The notes: generated by a model from the sequence alone, not told the origin. Positions 1 to 8,874 are shown, counted from the stretch's first letter. The stretch is DNA of 64,000 nt from Pseudomonas sp. CCI4.2 (GCF_034350045.1 NZ_CP133781.1:2758001-2822000), one strand, 5' to 3'. Numbers and translations: made by a program.

Positions 1-2895
1 GCAATCCGGCTCATCAATCGAGCAGGCTTTAGGCACTGGCGCTGGGCCGGCGGAGGTGAATTCTGATGGCTTTGGTGCCGCCAGAATCGAGTCATCGCCG
101 TGGTTGCCGCTCGACACTGCGTTGAGCTTGCTGGTGCTGATGGTCGACTTCTCGGTGCTGGTCGCGGCCAGGGCACGGAGGTAGTAGGTGGTTTTCAGGC
201 CACGGTACCAAGCCATGCGGTAGGTCACGTCGAGTTTCTTACCCGATGCGCCAGCGATGTACAGGTTCAGTGATTGAGCCTGGTCGATCCACTTTTGACG
301 GCGGCTGGCCGCGTCGACGATCCACTTGGTTTCAACTTCGAACGCAGTGGCGTACAGCTCTTTAAGCTCCTGCGGGATGCGCTCGATTTGCTGTACGGAA
401 CCGTCGTAGTACTTCAGGTCGTTGATCATGACCGAGTCCCACAAGTTGCGAGCTTTGAGGTCGCGAACCAGGTACGGGTTGATCACGGTGAACTCGCCAG
501 AAAGGTTCGATTTCACGTACAGGTTTTGATAGGTCGGTTCGATGGACTGCGATACGCCAGTGATGTTGGCGATGGTCGCGGTCGGTGCGATGGCCATGAT
601 GTTGGAGTTACGAATACCTTTCTGGACGCGGGCACGTACTGGCGCCCAATCCAGGGTTTCGTTCAGGTCAACGTCGATGTACTTCTGGCCACGCTGTTCG
701 ATCAGGATCTGTTGCGAATCCAGCGGCAGAATACCTTTGGACCACAACGAGCCTGGGAACGTCTCGTAAGCGCCGCGCTCGTCGGCCAAGTCGCAAGAAG
801 CCTGGATCGCGTAATAGCTGACAGCTTCCATCGAACGGTCGGCAAACTCGACGGCAGCGTCGGAACCGTACGGCAGGTGCTGCAGGTACAGCGCGTCCTG
901 GAAGCCCATGATGCCCAAGCCAACTGGACGGTGTTTGAGGTTCGAGTTACGGGCTTGCGGCACCGAGTAGTAGTTGATGTCGATCACGTTGTCGAGCATG
1001 CGAACGGCGGTGTCGATGGTGCGCTTGAGCTTGGTGGTGTCCAGCTTGCCGTCCACGATGTGGTTCGGCAGGTTGATCGAGCCCAGGTTACAAACAGCGA
1101 TTTCGTCCTTGTTGGTGTTCAAGGTGATTTCAGTGCACAGGTTCGAGCTGTGAACCACGCCGACGTGCTGCTGCGGGCTGCGCAGGTTGCACGGGTCTTT
1201 GAAGGTCAACCAAGGGTGGCCGGTTTCGAACAGCATCGAGAGCATCTTGCGCCACAGGTCTTTGGCCTGGATGGTCTTGAACAGCTTGATGTTGTTGCCG
1301 TACTGGGTCAGCGCTTCGTAATACTCGTAACGTTCCTGGAAGGCTTTACCGGTCAGGTCGTGCAAATCCGGTACTTCGGACGGCGAGAACAGGGTCCACG
1401 GGCCGTCATCGAAGACGCGCTTCATGAACAGGTCAGGGATCCAGTTGGCAGTGTTCATGTCGTGGGTACGACGACGATCATCACCGGTATTCTTGCGCAG
1501 CTCGATGAACTCTTCGATGTCCATGTGCCAGGTTTCCAGGTAGGCACAGACCGCGCCTTTGCGTTTGCCGCCCTGGTTAACTGCAACAGCGGTGTCGTTC
1601 ACGACTTTGAGGAACGGCACAACGCCTTGGGATTTGCCGTTGGTGCCCTTGATGTAAGAGCCCAGCGCGCGAACCGGCGTCCAGTCGTTACCCAGACCGC
1701 CCGCGAATTTGGAGAGCATGGCGTTGTCGTGGATGGCGTGGTAAATGCCCGACAGGTCATCTGGAACGGTGGTCAGGTAGCAGCTGGAAAGCTGTGGACG
1801 CTGAGTGCCGGCGTTGAACAAGGTTGGGGTCGACGACATGTAGTCGAACGACGACAACAAGTTGTAGAACTCGATGGCACGGTCTTCTTTGTTCTTTTCT
1901 TCAATTGCCAGGCCCATGGCCACGCGCATGAAGAAAATCTGCGGCAATTCGAAACGCACGCCATCCTTGTGGATGAAGTAACGGTCGTACAGGGTTTGCA
2001 GGCCCAGGTAGGTGAACTGCTGATCGCGCTCGTGGTTGATCGCCTTGCCCAGTTTTTCCAGGTCGAAGGATGCGAGGATCGGGTTCAGCAAATCGAACTG
2101 AATGCCTTTCGCGATGTAGGACGGCAGGGCTTTGGCGTACAGGTCGACCATTTCGTGGTGAGTGGCGCTGTCGGCCACTTCCAGGAAGCTCAAGCCTTCG
2201 GCACGCAAGGTGTCCATCAGCAGGCGAGCGGTCACGAACGAGTAGTTGGGCTCACGTTCTACCAAGGTCCGCGCGGTCATCACCAAGGCGGTGTTGACGT
2301 CTTTCAGCGCGACGCCGTCGTACAGGTTTTTCAGGGTTTCGCTTTGAATCAGGTTCGCGTCCACTTCCGCCAGACCTTCGCAGGCCTCGGTGACGATCGT
2401 GTTCAAGCGGCCCATGTCCAGCGGAGCAAGGCTGCCGTCGGCGCGGGTGATGCGAATCGAAGGGTGCGCCTGTACTGACTCATCCGTGGAGCGAACGGCA
2501 CGTTCTTTGGCGCGGGAATCACGGTAGATCACATAGTCACGGGCGACTTTCTGTTCGCCGGCGCGCATCAGGGCCAATTCGACCTGATCCTGGATTTCTT
2601 CAATGTGGATAGTGCCGCCCGAAGGCATACGGCGTTTGAACGTGGTGCTGACCTGTTCAGTCAGGCGTGCAACGGTGTCATGTATACGCGACGAGGCAGC
2701 AGCGGTGCCGCCTTCAACTGCGAGGAACGCTTTGGTGATGGCGACGGTGATTTTGTCATCGGTATAAGGAACGACAGTGCCGTTGCGCTTGATCACGCGC
2801 AGCTGACCCGGGGCCGTGGCGGACAAATCCTGATGGGACTGGTCGGCAAGCGGCGCATTGGTCGGCGAATTCTCGCGAGTTGTGTCTGTTTGCAT
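1..2895 (-). CDS. nrdA: Ribonucleoside-diphosphate reductase class Ia, large (alpha) subunit; 3' end cut by window edge
   Basis: Reduces ribonucleoside diphosphates to deoxy forms with the NrdB radical subunit. I translated the minus strand: it opens MQTDTTRENS after a GGAGAC ribosome site and stays open for 965 codons to base 1, ending ..DEPDC, so probably only a few codons with the second C-terminal redox cysteine are missing. Residues about 30-120 form an ATP-cone (RVIKRNGTVVPYTDDKI) and about 150-240 a second, related cone, a double arrangement known for Pseudomonas NrdA. Active-site cysteines are seen in QLSSCYL, NLCTEI and AVCNLGSIN. nrdB is expected beyond the left edge. The 709-bp leader carries DnaA boxes and a possible NrdR box. 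Confidence 0.97.
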   Translation of the reverse strand, partial: MQTDTTRENSPTNAPLADQSHQDLSATAPGQLRVIKRNGTVVPYTDDKITVAITKAFLAVEGGTAAASSRIHDTVARLTEQVSTTFKRRMPSGGTIHIEEIQDQVELALMRAGEQKVARDYVIYRDSRAKERAVRSTDESVQAHPSIRITRADGSLAPLDMGRLNTIVTEACEGLAEVDANLIQSETLKNLYDGVALKDVNTALVMTARTLVEREPNYSFVTARLLMDTLRAEGLSFLEVADSATHHEMVDLYAKALPSYIAKGIQFDLLNPILASFDLEKLGKAINHERDQQFTYLGLQTLYDRYFIHKDGVRFELPQIFFMRVAMGLAIEEKNKEDRAIEFYNLLSSFDYMSSTPTLFNAGTQRPQLSSCYLTTVPDDLSGIYHAIHDNAMLSKFAGGLGNDWTPVRALGSYIKGTNGKSQGVVPFLKVVNDTAVAVNQGGKRKGAVCAYLETWHMDIEEFIELRKNTGDDRRRTHDMNTANWIPDLFMKRVFDDGPWTLFSPSEVPDLHDLTGKAFQERYEYYEALTQYGNNIKLFKTIQAKDLWRKMLSMLFETGHPWLTFKDPCNLRSPQQHVGVVHSSNLCTEITLNTNKDEIAVCNLGSINLPNHIVDGKLDTTKLKRTIDTAVRMLDNVIDINYYSVPQARNSNLKHRPVGLGIMGFQDALYLQHLPYGSDAAVEFADRSMEAVSYYAIQASCDLADERGAYETFPGSLWSKGILPLDSQQILIEQRGQKYIDVDLNETLDWAPVRARVQKGIRNSNIMAIAPTATIANITGVSQSIEPTYQNLYVKSNLSGEFTVINPYLVRDLKARNLWDSVMINDLKYYDGSVQQIERIPQELKELYATAFEVETKWIVDAASRRQKWIDQAQSLNLYIAGASGKKLDVTYRMAWYRGLKTTYYLRALAATSTEKSTISTSKLNAVSSGNHGDDSILAAPKPSEFTSAGPAPVPKACSIDEPDC

Positions 2896-3256
2896 GGGTG
2901 TCTCCACGTTCTCTATGTTTGTTTGGGCACTGAATACGTGCCCACCGTTCCGTGTTGAGGCAGTCAACCGACAAGCGTCGGCTGGAAAGACTTCAAAACG
3001 GATAAGGAAGGCTTTTGCCGCCATTCCCTGGCTTTGAAGTCGTAGGTTTCGGGTCAATGCCCGCTACCAGAAATCGAATGTAGGATGCTCGTCATTTGTT
3101 GCAACACGTGTGCCGAATTGCCCCGAGTGTTGAGGTAGAGCGGCCGCCATTCACTTGAGTGGTTTGGCGTACTGGAAAATGATGAATCTCAACCAAACCA
3201 ACACAAGAAAACTGCTTGAAATTCTCGATTGAGTTGTGTCTGGTTTTAGGCGGTAA

Positions 3257-3272
3257 ACGCTACATGTAGGGT
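3257..3272. promoter_or_regulatory. Possible NrdR box upstream of nrdA
   Basis: ACGCTACATGTAGGGT agrees at 12 of 16 positions with the NrdR consensus as I know it (ACACWATATMTWGTGT) and has a perfect 10-bp palindromic core, CTACATGTAG. NrdR represses nrd genes across bacteria, normally from paired boxes about three helical turns apart. I see no convincing second box at that distance, so this is tentative. Confidence 0.3.
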
Positions 3273-3329
3273 TTTTTTCGCGCCGAGCTACAAGATAAAG
3301 CGTTTTGGGGCTCAATTGCAACGAGCCCC

Positions 3330-3350
3330 TGTGGATAAATCTGTGGGTAA
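3330..3350. promoter_or_regulatory. Pair of DnaA boxes between nrdA and the two-component operon
   Basis: TGTGGATAA at 3330-3338 is the exact reverse complement of the strong DnaA box TTATCCACA. TGTGGGTAA at 3342-3350 differs by one base, lies in the same orientation, and is 3 bp away. Adjacent DnaA boxes upstream of nrdAB are known in E. coli, where DnaA couples nucleotide supply to replication. The boxes are about 435 bp upstream of the nrdA start and 255 bp upstream of the regulator at 3605, so either gene could be the target. Confidence 0.6.
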
Positions 3351-3604
3351 ATCATGTATGAAATCGGGAAAACCCGTGTAGGCCGCGAAACTGCTGGACT
3401 CAACCGTCTGTCACTGTTTTTTACGTCCTGAACAGCTTTTTGCGGGCGCGAACTCGATCACGAAAAACACCGATTTTGAGTGCAAATTGGCATGTCGTGT
3501 GCTTAGTGCGAGCTGTTGCTAAACTCGCCGTCGATCACCGGCGCTCTGACGCCCGATTCGCACGCTGTCTCTATTAATAAGAACAATGGCACAAGAGGTT
3601 ACCC

Positions 3605-4357
3605 GTGGAACAAGAAGCCTGGCAGGTGCTGATTGTCGAGGACGATCAACGTCTGGCTGAACTGACCCGTGATTACCTGCAGGGCAATGGCCTGCAGGTT
3701 ACGATTGAAGGTGATGGCGCCTTGGCGGTGGCGCGAATTATCGCCGAGCAGCCGGACCTGGTCATTCTCGACCTGATGTTGCCTGGGGAAGACGGCCTGA
3801 GCATTTGCCGTCGGGTCCGCCATCAATACGACGGGCCGATCCTGATGCTCACCGCGCGCACCGATGACACCGATCAAATCCAGGGCCTGGACATGGGCGC
3901 CGACGATTTCGTCTGCAAACCGGTGCACCCGCGTGTGCTGTTGGCGCGGATTCATGCGTTGTTGCGGCGCAGCGAAGCGGTTGAGCCAGAGTCCCTCCTC
4001 AAACCCGAAGAAAAACCACGGCGCCTGGTGTTTGGGCCTTTGGTCGTTGATAACGCCTTACGCGAAGCCTGGCTGGGCGACAGCAGCATCGAATTGACCA
4101 GCGCCGAGTTCGATTTGCTCTGGCTGCTGGTGGCCAACGCCGGGCGCATTTTGTCCCGGGAAGAAATTTTTACCGCACTGCGCGGGATCGGCTACGACGG
4201 CCAAGATCGGTCTATCGATGTACGTATTTCGCGGATTCGCCCGAAGATCGGCGACGACCCGATTCATCCACGCCTGATCAAGACTATCCGCAGCAAAGGC
4301 TATCTGTTTGTCCCAGAAGCCGCGCAAGACCCGACGTGCTACGTGATGAACCTCTGA
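3605..4357 (+). CDS. OmpR/PhoB-family response regulator (RstA-like)
   Basis: DNA-binding regulator of a two-component system, 250 residues. The receiver domain (about 6-122) has the acidic pair D13/D14, phosphoacceptor D56 (VILDLMLPG), T83 and K105. A winged-helix Trans_reg_C domain (about 145-240) ends with the usual RSKGYLF signature. The start is GTG with AGAGG 6 bp upstream; an ATG 19 bp earlier is out of frame. The kinase gene follows after 4 bp, so the two form an operon. In P. aeruginosa and P. putida an unnamed pair sits beside nrdA in the same way; the RstA label is by similarity only and the signal is unknown. Confidence 0.92.
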   Translation: MEQEAWQVLIVEDDQRLAELTRDYLQGNGLQVTIEGDGALAVARIIAEQPDLVILDLMLPGEDGLSICRRVRHQYDGPILMLTARTDDTDQIQGLDMGADDFVCKPVHPRVLLARIHALLRRSEAVEPESLLKPEEKPRRLVFGPLVVDNALREAWLGDSSIELTSAEFDLLWLLVANAGRILSREEIFTALRGIGYDGQDRSIDVRISRIRPKIGDDPIHPRLIKTIRSKGYLFVPEAAQDPTCYVMNL

Positions 4358-4361
4358 CGCC

Positions 4362-5975
4362 ATGAACTCCATTTTCCTGCGTATTTATGGCGGCATGCTG
4401 GGCGTGTTGGTGCTGGTGGCCTTGCTGGGTGTCCTGACCCTGCATTTGGTCAACCAGGTGCGCGGCTCACAATACCGTGAGCAACTTGCCCACGGCACGT
4501 TCACGTTGATGGCCGATAACTTGAAGCCGATGATCGCCATTGATCGCCAGCGGGCATTGATTGCGTGGGAGCGGTTGATGGGGATTCCGTTAGAGCTGCG
4601 AGCCGTTAATGACACCCCCCTAGACAGCGGCGACCGAAGCCGCCTGTTGCGCGGCCAAGTGGTGGTCGAGCAGACCGGACCCCACGCGGCCAAGGTGTAT
4701 AGCTTGGTCGGCAGCGATACCGAGCCGCTGGTGTTAAGCGGCGAAGTGCAGCAAATCAGCGAGCAGTTAGCTCGAGCAACGATTTACCTGTTGATCGACG
4801 AATTAGTGCGGGTTCCCGTTGAAGAGCAACCGCGACGTTTGGATGCCCTGAAGCTGGAAAAAGGTTTCGGCTTTGACCTGCGTTTGATCCGTCTCGATAA
4901 GGCCGATGTCGACGACGATCAGCGTCGACGGGTCAACGAAGGCGACACGGTGATGGCGCTGGGCAAGGGCGGCGATTCTATTCGTGTATTCGCCGGCATG
5001 GTCAACACGCCGTGGGTGCTGGAAATCGGCCCGCTGTACCAGATGAATCCTTATCCCCCTGAGTTGTTGGTGTTGATCGGCTTTCTGGGCCTGTGTTTGA
5101 TCGGTCTGGTGGTGTACTTGCTGGTGCGTCGCCTCGAGCGGCGTTTACTTGGGTTGGAAGCCGCCGTCACGCGTATTGCCAAAGGCAGCCTGGAAACCCG
5201 TGTGCCGCCGTCGGGTGCGGATTCAGTCGGGCGATTGGCATCGGCGTTCAATGGCATGGCTGAGCATTTACAGCGGTCATTGACCATGCAGCGAGAGTTG
5301 GTGCGCGCGGTCTCCCACGAGTTGCGTACGCCAGTGGCCCGCTTGCGCTTTGGTTTGGAGATGATCGGCGAAGCCACCACCGATGAGGCGCGGGATAAGT
5401 ACCGGGTCGGTATGGACAGCGATATTCAGGACCTCGACAAGCTGGTGGACGAGATGCTGACCTATGCGCGGTTAGAGCAGGGTTCGCCGACCTTGAACTT
5501 TCAGCGCATCGATCTGGACGCGTTGGTCGATCAGGTGATCGCCGAACTGGCGCCCTTGCGCGCCAACGTCACCGTGAGTCGCGGCCAATGCCTCACGTCG
5601 GCCGATAACGACGGCGCCTGGGTCGAGGCCGAGCCGCGTTATCTGCACCGTGCCCTACAAAATCTGGTGAGCAACGCCATGCGCCACGCGGAAACTCAGG
5701 TCAGTGTCAGTTACCACGTGGGGCCGGTGCGCTGCCGCATCGATATTGAGGACGACGGTCCCGGGGTCCCGGAGAGCGCTTGGGAACGAATTTTCACCCC
5801 GTTCATGCGGTTGGATGACAGCCGTACCCGAGCCTCAGGTGGCCATGGGCTTGGGTTGTCGATTGTGCGGCGGATTATCCACTGGCACGGCGGCCGGGCG
5901 CTGATTGGTAACAGCGCGAACCTGGGCGGCGCCTGTTTCAGTCTCGCGTGGCCACGTCAGCAGGGCAAAACTTGA
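4362..5975 (+). CDS. Two-component sensor histidine kinase (RstB-like)
   Basis: Inner-membrane kinase of 537 residues, partner of the regulator 4 bp upstream. One membrane segment lies near residues 5-30, a periplasmic sensor region follows to about 230, and a second segment (VLIGFLGLCLIGLVVYLLV) lies near 235-255. A HAMP linker comes next, then a HisKA domain with phosphoacceptor H319 in AVSHELRTP, and an HATPase domain with the N box (NLVSNAMRHA), DDGPG and GHGLGLSIV. It ends one base before the stop of the convergent pcpS, with no terminator visible between them. The ligand cannot be told from sequence. Confidence 0.92.
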   Translation: MNSIFLRIYGGMLGVLVLVALLGVLTLHLVNQVRGSQYREQLAHGTFTLMADNLKPMIAIDRQRALIAWERLMGIPLELRAVNDTPLDSGDRSRLLRGQVVVEQTGPHAAKVYSLVGSDTEPLVLSGEVQQISEQLARATIYLLIDELVRVPVEEQPRRLDALKLEKGFGFDLRLIRLDKADVDDDQRRRVNEGDTVMALGKGGDSIRVFAGMVNTPWVLEIGPLYQMNPYPPELLVLIGFLGLCLIGLVVYLLVRRLERRLLGLEAAVTRIAKGSLETRVPPSGADSVGRLASAFNGMAEHLQRSLTMQRELVRAVSHELRTPVARLRFGLEMIGEATTDEARDKYRVGMDSDIQDLDKLVDEMLTYARLEQGSPTLNFQRIDLDALVDQVIAELAPLRANVTVSRGQCLTSADNDGAWVEAEPRYLHRALQNLVSNAMRHAETQVSVSYHVGPVRCRIDIEDDGPGVPESAWERIFTPFMRLDDSRTRASGGHGLGLSIVRRIIHWHGGRALIGNSANLGGACFSLAWPRQQGKT

Positions 5976-5976
5976 T

Positions 5977-6714
5977 TCAACTCGCTGCGATGCTGACCAG
6001 GCTCAGCAGTTGGCCGTCCTGAAGGCTGAATTGGGCGTCCAATTCGCAGCCGCTGCGCCATTGGCTGGACAAATCCACCAGCAAACGCAGGCGAGCGTTG
6101 CCGTCGGTTGACCACTCCAGCAATTGAGCGTCTTCGAAGTAAAAGCGTTTTTGCACCAGAGGGTAGAGCGCTTTGAACAGGCTTTCTTTCACCGAAAACG
6201 TCAGGGTCACCAGCAACGCAATCTGCTCGGCTGGGCCCGCAGCCATGCGCTGCAGTTCTTCGGCGGTAAGGATCTCCCCGGCCAGACGCTGGGCGCGTTC
6301 GCGGTCGAGAAGATTTTCCATGTCCATGCCAAGACCACGCCACTGTGCTCGCTGCCCGACGATGGCCGCTGCCCAGCCATGGCTGTGGGTGATCGAACCA
6401 CAGATATCCACAGGCCAGACGGGGGCGCGGTCTTCGCCAATGCTCGGCACATAATAACGGCCATCCAGCCGCCGCAACGCTTCCCGGGCGCAGAGCCGGC
6501 CGGCGAGAAACTCGGCCTGACGCTTAGCAACGGAGCGCTGGATGCTGGCGGGGGAATCAATAGTGCAGCGCTGGAAGTCGCCCTCCAACAGGCGCTGCGG
6601 ATCAAACCCGCCACTGACCATCACCACGCCGGGCACGGCACGAGGCAATAGCCAATGGGCGTTTAATACGGGGCAACAGGCGGGGAGGGTCGTTGGCTGG
6701 TTCATGCCCGGCAT
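5977..6714 (-). CDS. pcpS: 4'-phosphopantetheinyl transferase, EntD/PcpS type
   Basis: Transfers the phosphopantetheine arm of CoA to a carrier-protein serine. Pseudomonads use one broad-range enzyme, PcpS, for fatty-acid ACP and for siderophore synthetases. The 245-residue protein has the family motifs in order: the RQAEFLAGR region, the substrate-pocket segment GSITHSHGWAAAIV, the magnesium-binding GMDME, and FSVKESLFKAL. The ATG at 6714 has GAGG 5-9 bp upstream; a second in-frame ATG lies three codons in. It sits between the nrdA-side kinase and the phoPQ region, as pcpS does in relatives. It is transcribed convergently with the kinase gene. Confidence 0.93.
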   Translation of the reverse strand: MPGMNQPTTLPACCPVLNAHWLLPRAVPGVVMVSGGFDPQRLLEGDFQRCTIDSPASIQRSVAKRQAEFLAGRLCAREALRRLDGRYYVPSIGEDRAPVWPVDICGSITHSHGWAAAIVGQRAQWRGLGMDMENLLDRERAQRLAGEILTAEELQRMAAGPAEQIALLVTLTFSVKESLFKALYPLVQKRFYFEDAQLLEWSTDGNARLRLLVDLSSQWRSGCELDAQFSLQDGQLLSLVSIAAS

Positions 6715-6746
6715 TTTGCCTCAGATAAGTAGAGACACCCAACCTC

Positions 6747-6824
6747 TGTAGGAGCCAACGTGTTGGCGAGGCGGTGTGTCAGACAGACCGCGCCAAGCTT
6801 CTCGCCAACACGTTGTCTCCTACA
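6747..6824. repeat. Inverted pair of REP elements
   Basis: TGTAGGAGCCAACGTGTTGG at the left and its near reverse complement (CCAACACGTTG..CTCCTACA) at the right enclose about 35 bp. This is the Pseudomonas REP type with a GTAG head, thought to be spread by RAYT transposases. It fills the gap between pcpS and the hydrolase gene and could fold in the transcript of either. Confidence 0.85.
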
Positions 6825-6827
6825 GAA

Positions 6828-7616
6828 TTAACCAAACACCTTTTTCAAGAACGCCTGCATATCTGCCCAAGAACTCTGATCGGCGGCTTTGTCGTAGGCG
6901 ATGTTCGGGGCGTCTTTGCCCTTGCCCAGCCGGTCCGCATCGGGGTTGCTGAAGCCATGTTTGGCGCCATCGATACCGACAAACTTATAATCGACCCCGG
7001 CGTTGTCCATTTCCGACTTGAAGGCCACGACGCTGTCCGGTGTGACCATGGTGTCGTCGTTGCCATGCTCAACCAGAATCTTGGTTTTGATGCTGCCCGG
7101 TGTGGCCGGTATCTTGGTGGCCAGCATGCCGTGGAAACTCACCACGCCCACCAACGGTTCGCCACGACGGGCCGCATCCAGCACTACGCCACCGCCGAAG
7201 CAGTAACCGATCGCGGCAATTTTTGCCGGGTCGGTTTGGGGTTGTTTTTTCAACTGCGCAAGCCCGGCGTCAAAACGCTGGGCGGCGGCGGTGCTATTTT
7301 TCATCGCGGCCATCATGAACGTCATGGCGTCTTTAGGGTGCTCGGTGTTCTTGCCTTTGCCGTACATATCGACGGCCATGGCGCTGTAACCCAAGGCGGC
7401 AAGCGCGCGAGCGCGGCCCTTGGCGTAATCGTTCAAGCCCCACCACTCATGCACCACCAGCACGCCAGGGCGCTGACCCTTGATCGCATCGTCGTAAGCG
7501 TAATAACCAACGAGCTGGGTGCCGTCGCCGCTTTGATAGTTGATGGTTTGGGTTTTTACTTCGGCCTGGGCCACGCTGGCAAGGCCCATCATTGCTAATG
7601 CTGTCCATAAACGCAT
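6828..7616 (-). CDS. Secreted dienelactone hydrolase family protein
   Basis: Alpha/beta hydrolase of 262 residues. A signal peptide (MRLWTALAMMGLASVAQA, cut near 18/19) points to the periplasm. The family triad is present: C139 as nucleophile in GYCFGG, an Asp at 187/188 (HGNDD) and H220 (AKHGF). E57 in HEWWG matches the residue that activates the Cys in true dienelactone hydrolases. The physiological substrate is unknown; no chlorocatechol or beta-ketoadipate genes lie near. A homologue lies between pcpS and oprH-phoPQ in relatives. Confidence 0.9.
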   Translation of the reverse strand: MRLWTALAMMGLASVAQAEVKTQTINYQSGDGTQLVGYYAYDDAIKGQRPGVLVVHEWWGLNDYAKGRARALAALGYSAMAVDMYGKGKNTEHPKDAMTFMMAAMKNSTAAAQRFDAGLAQLKKQPQTDPAKIAAIGYCFGGGVVLDAARRGEPLVGVVSFHGMLATKIPATPGSIKTKILVEHGNDDTMVTPDSVVAFKSEMDNAGVDYKFVGIDGAKHGFSNPDADRLGKGKDAPNIAYDKAADQSSWADMQAFLKKVFG

Positions 7617-7710
7617 GGTTCATACCCCTGTGATTTTTATGAAAGGCGTGTAAGACGTCGCTCCGTCAAACAGCCTAGACGATTGTGCTGCACTGTCTTG
7701 GGCTGAATCC

Positions 7711-7766
7711 GTTCAGGATAAGTTCAGGGCACGTTCAGGGTGGGTTCAGGGCGCAGTGATTAGTCT
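7711..7766 (+). promoter_or_regulatory. Four GTTCAGG direct repeats at 11-bp pitch, PhoP-box-like, with a possible -10
   Basis: GTTCAGG occurs at 7711, 7722, 7733 and 7744, exactly 11 bp apart, so all four lie on one helix face. PhoP-family regulators bind two direct hexamers spaced 11 bp apart, replacing the -35 element. TAGTCT at 7761-7766, 10 bp after the last repeat, is a fitting -10. The start codon of the small secreted protein is at 7808 and phoP follows, so the likely reading is autoregulation by PhoP. The regulator is inferred from position and pattern. Confidence 0.7.
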
Positions 7767-7807
7767 GACCGCGTACCCAAATGCGCCCGGCGCGAGAGGA
7801 CCTACTG

Positions 7808-8071
7808 ATGCTCACCTTGAACAAACTGTTTTTCGCATTAGCTTTTCTCGGCGGCAGCGCTGCTGTGCAAGCTGAAAACCTTCCCGGTGCGCTGGTGCGC
7901 GCCAACGCTGGTGAGCGAATCAACAAAGGCAACGCGGGTTTGCAAACCGCTGAATATCACTATTACTCAGCCACTCGGAACATTTCGGGCACTCACAACG
8001 GCATTAAGGTGAGCCCGTCCGCGTTGCTTGGCAGCTTCGATCCGAAGCATCGCCCGACGTATATCTTTTAA
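7808..8071 (+). CDS. Small secreted protein in the oprH position, possibly a shortened OprH
   Basis: An 87-residue protein with a clear signal peptide (MLTLNKLFFALAFLGGSAAVQA, cut near 22/23) and a mature part of about 65 residues. ATG 7808 has GAGAGGA 7 bp upstream; an ATG nine codons earlier has no such site. In P. aeruginosa and P. putida the gene here is oprH, for a beta-barrel of about 200 residues. From memory, the signal peptide and the stretch YYSATRNISG..LLGSFD resemble the first 90 residues of OprH, but the remaining strands are absent, and only 125 bp separate the stop from phoP. It is probably cotranscribed with phoPQ, as no terminator is seen. Function unknown. Confidence 0.8.
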   Translation: MLTLNKLFFALAFLGGSAAVQAENLPGALVRANAGERINKGNAGLQTAEYHYYSATRNISGTHNGIKVSPSALLGSFDPKHRPTYIF

Positions 8072-8196
8072 CTGTTAACAGACTGTCGCTGGACATTTTT
8101 TGCCCAGACCGCACACTTGGCGCTCCGGGCGCAGTGCAATAGGTCTGTTGAATTAGCCTTAGCCTTGAGAGGAATGATTTTGCCTGGGAGAGCCGC

Positions 8197-8874
8197 ATGA
8201 AACTGCTGGTGGTAGAAGATGAAGCGTTACTACGCCATCACCTGCAGACACGCCTGACCGAAAGTGGTCACGTGGTCGAAGCCGTGGCCAATGCCGAAGA
8301 AGCGTTGTACCAGGCAGCGCAGTTCAACCATGACTTGGCGGTAATCGACCTGGGTTTACCCGGTATGGGTGGACTGGACCTGATTCGTGAGTTCCGTGCC
8401 CAGGGTAAGGCGTTTCCTATTTTGATTCTGACGGCCCGTGGCAACTGGCAAGACAAAGTGGAAGGATTGGCGGCCGGTGCAGATGATTACGTGGTCAAGC
8501 CGTTCCAGTTTGAAGAGTTGGAGGCGCGCCTCAATGCATTGTTGCGCCGCTCCAGTGGCTTCACGCAATCGACTATTATTGCTGGGCCTTTGCTGCTGGA
8601 TTTGAATCGCAAGCAAGCGTCCCTTGATGAGCAGCCTTTGGCGCTGACGGCTTACGAATACCGGATTCTCGAATACCTGATGCGCCACCATCAGCAGGTG
8701 GTGGCCAAGGAGCGGTTGATGGAGCAACTCTATCCTGACGACGACGAGCGCGATCCGAACGTGATCGAAGTGCTGGTCGGCCGTTTGCGCCGCAAGCTGG
8801 AGGGTGAGTCAGGCTTCAAACCCATCGATACCGTGCGTGGCTTGGGTTACTTGTTCACTGAGCGCTGTAAATGA
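8197..8874 (+). CDS. phoP: Response regulator PhoP
   Basis: OmpR-family regulator of 225 residues controlling magnesium-starvation and cationic-peptide responses in Pseudomonas. The receiver has E7/D8, phosphoacceptor D51 (AVIDLGLPG), T79 and K101 (DDYVVKPF). The winged-helix domain covers about 128-222 with VRGLGYLF near the end. It is followed directly by phoQ, overlapping by 4 bp (ATGA), and preceded by the small secreted gene under the repeat promoter. Identity rests on sequence and on the pcpS-hydrolase-oprH-phoP-phoQ-dctA order of relatives. Confidence 0.93.
   Translation: MKLLVVEDEALLRHHLQTRLTESGHVVEAVANAEEALYQAAQFNHDLAVIDLGLPGMGGLDLIREFRAQGKAFPILILTARGNWQDKVEGLAAGADDYVVKPFQFEELEARLNALLRRSSGFTQSTIIAGPLLLDLNRKQASLDEQPLALTAYEYRILEYLMRHHQQVVAKERLMEQLYPDDDERDPNVIEVLVGRLRRKLEGESGFKPIDTVRGLGYLFTERCK

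Noticed and set aside
274..2478. A 734-codon plus-strand open frame at the left end
   Set aside because: It is the antisense shadow of nrdA, whose minus-strand translation is an unmistakable class Ia reductase with all active-site cysteines. The shadow product has no family resemblance.
3285..3302. A second NrdR box next to the one at 3257
   Set aside because: GCTACAAGATAAAGCG shares only the CTACA start; the dyad is poor and the spacing from the first box (28 bp) does not fit.
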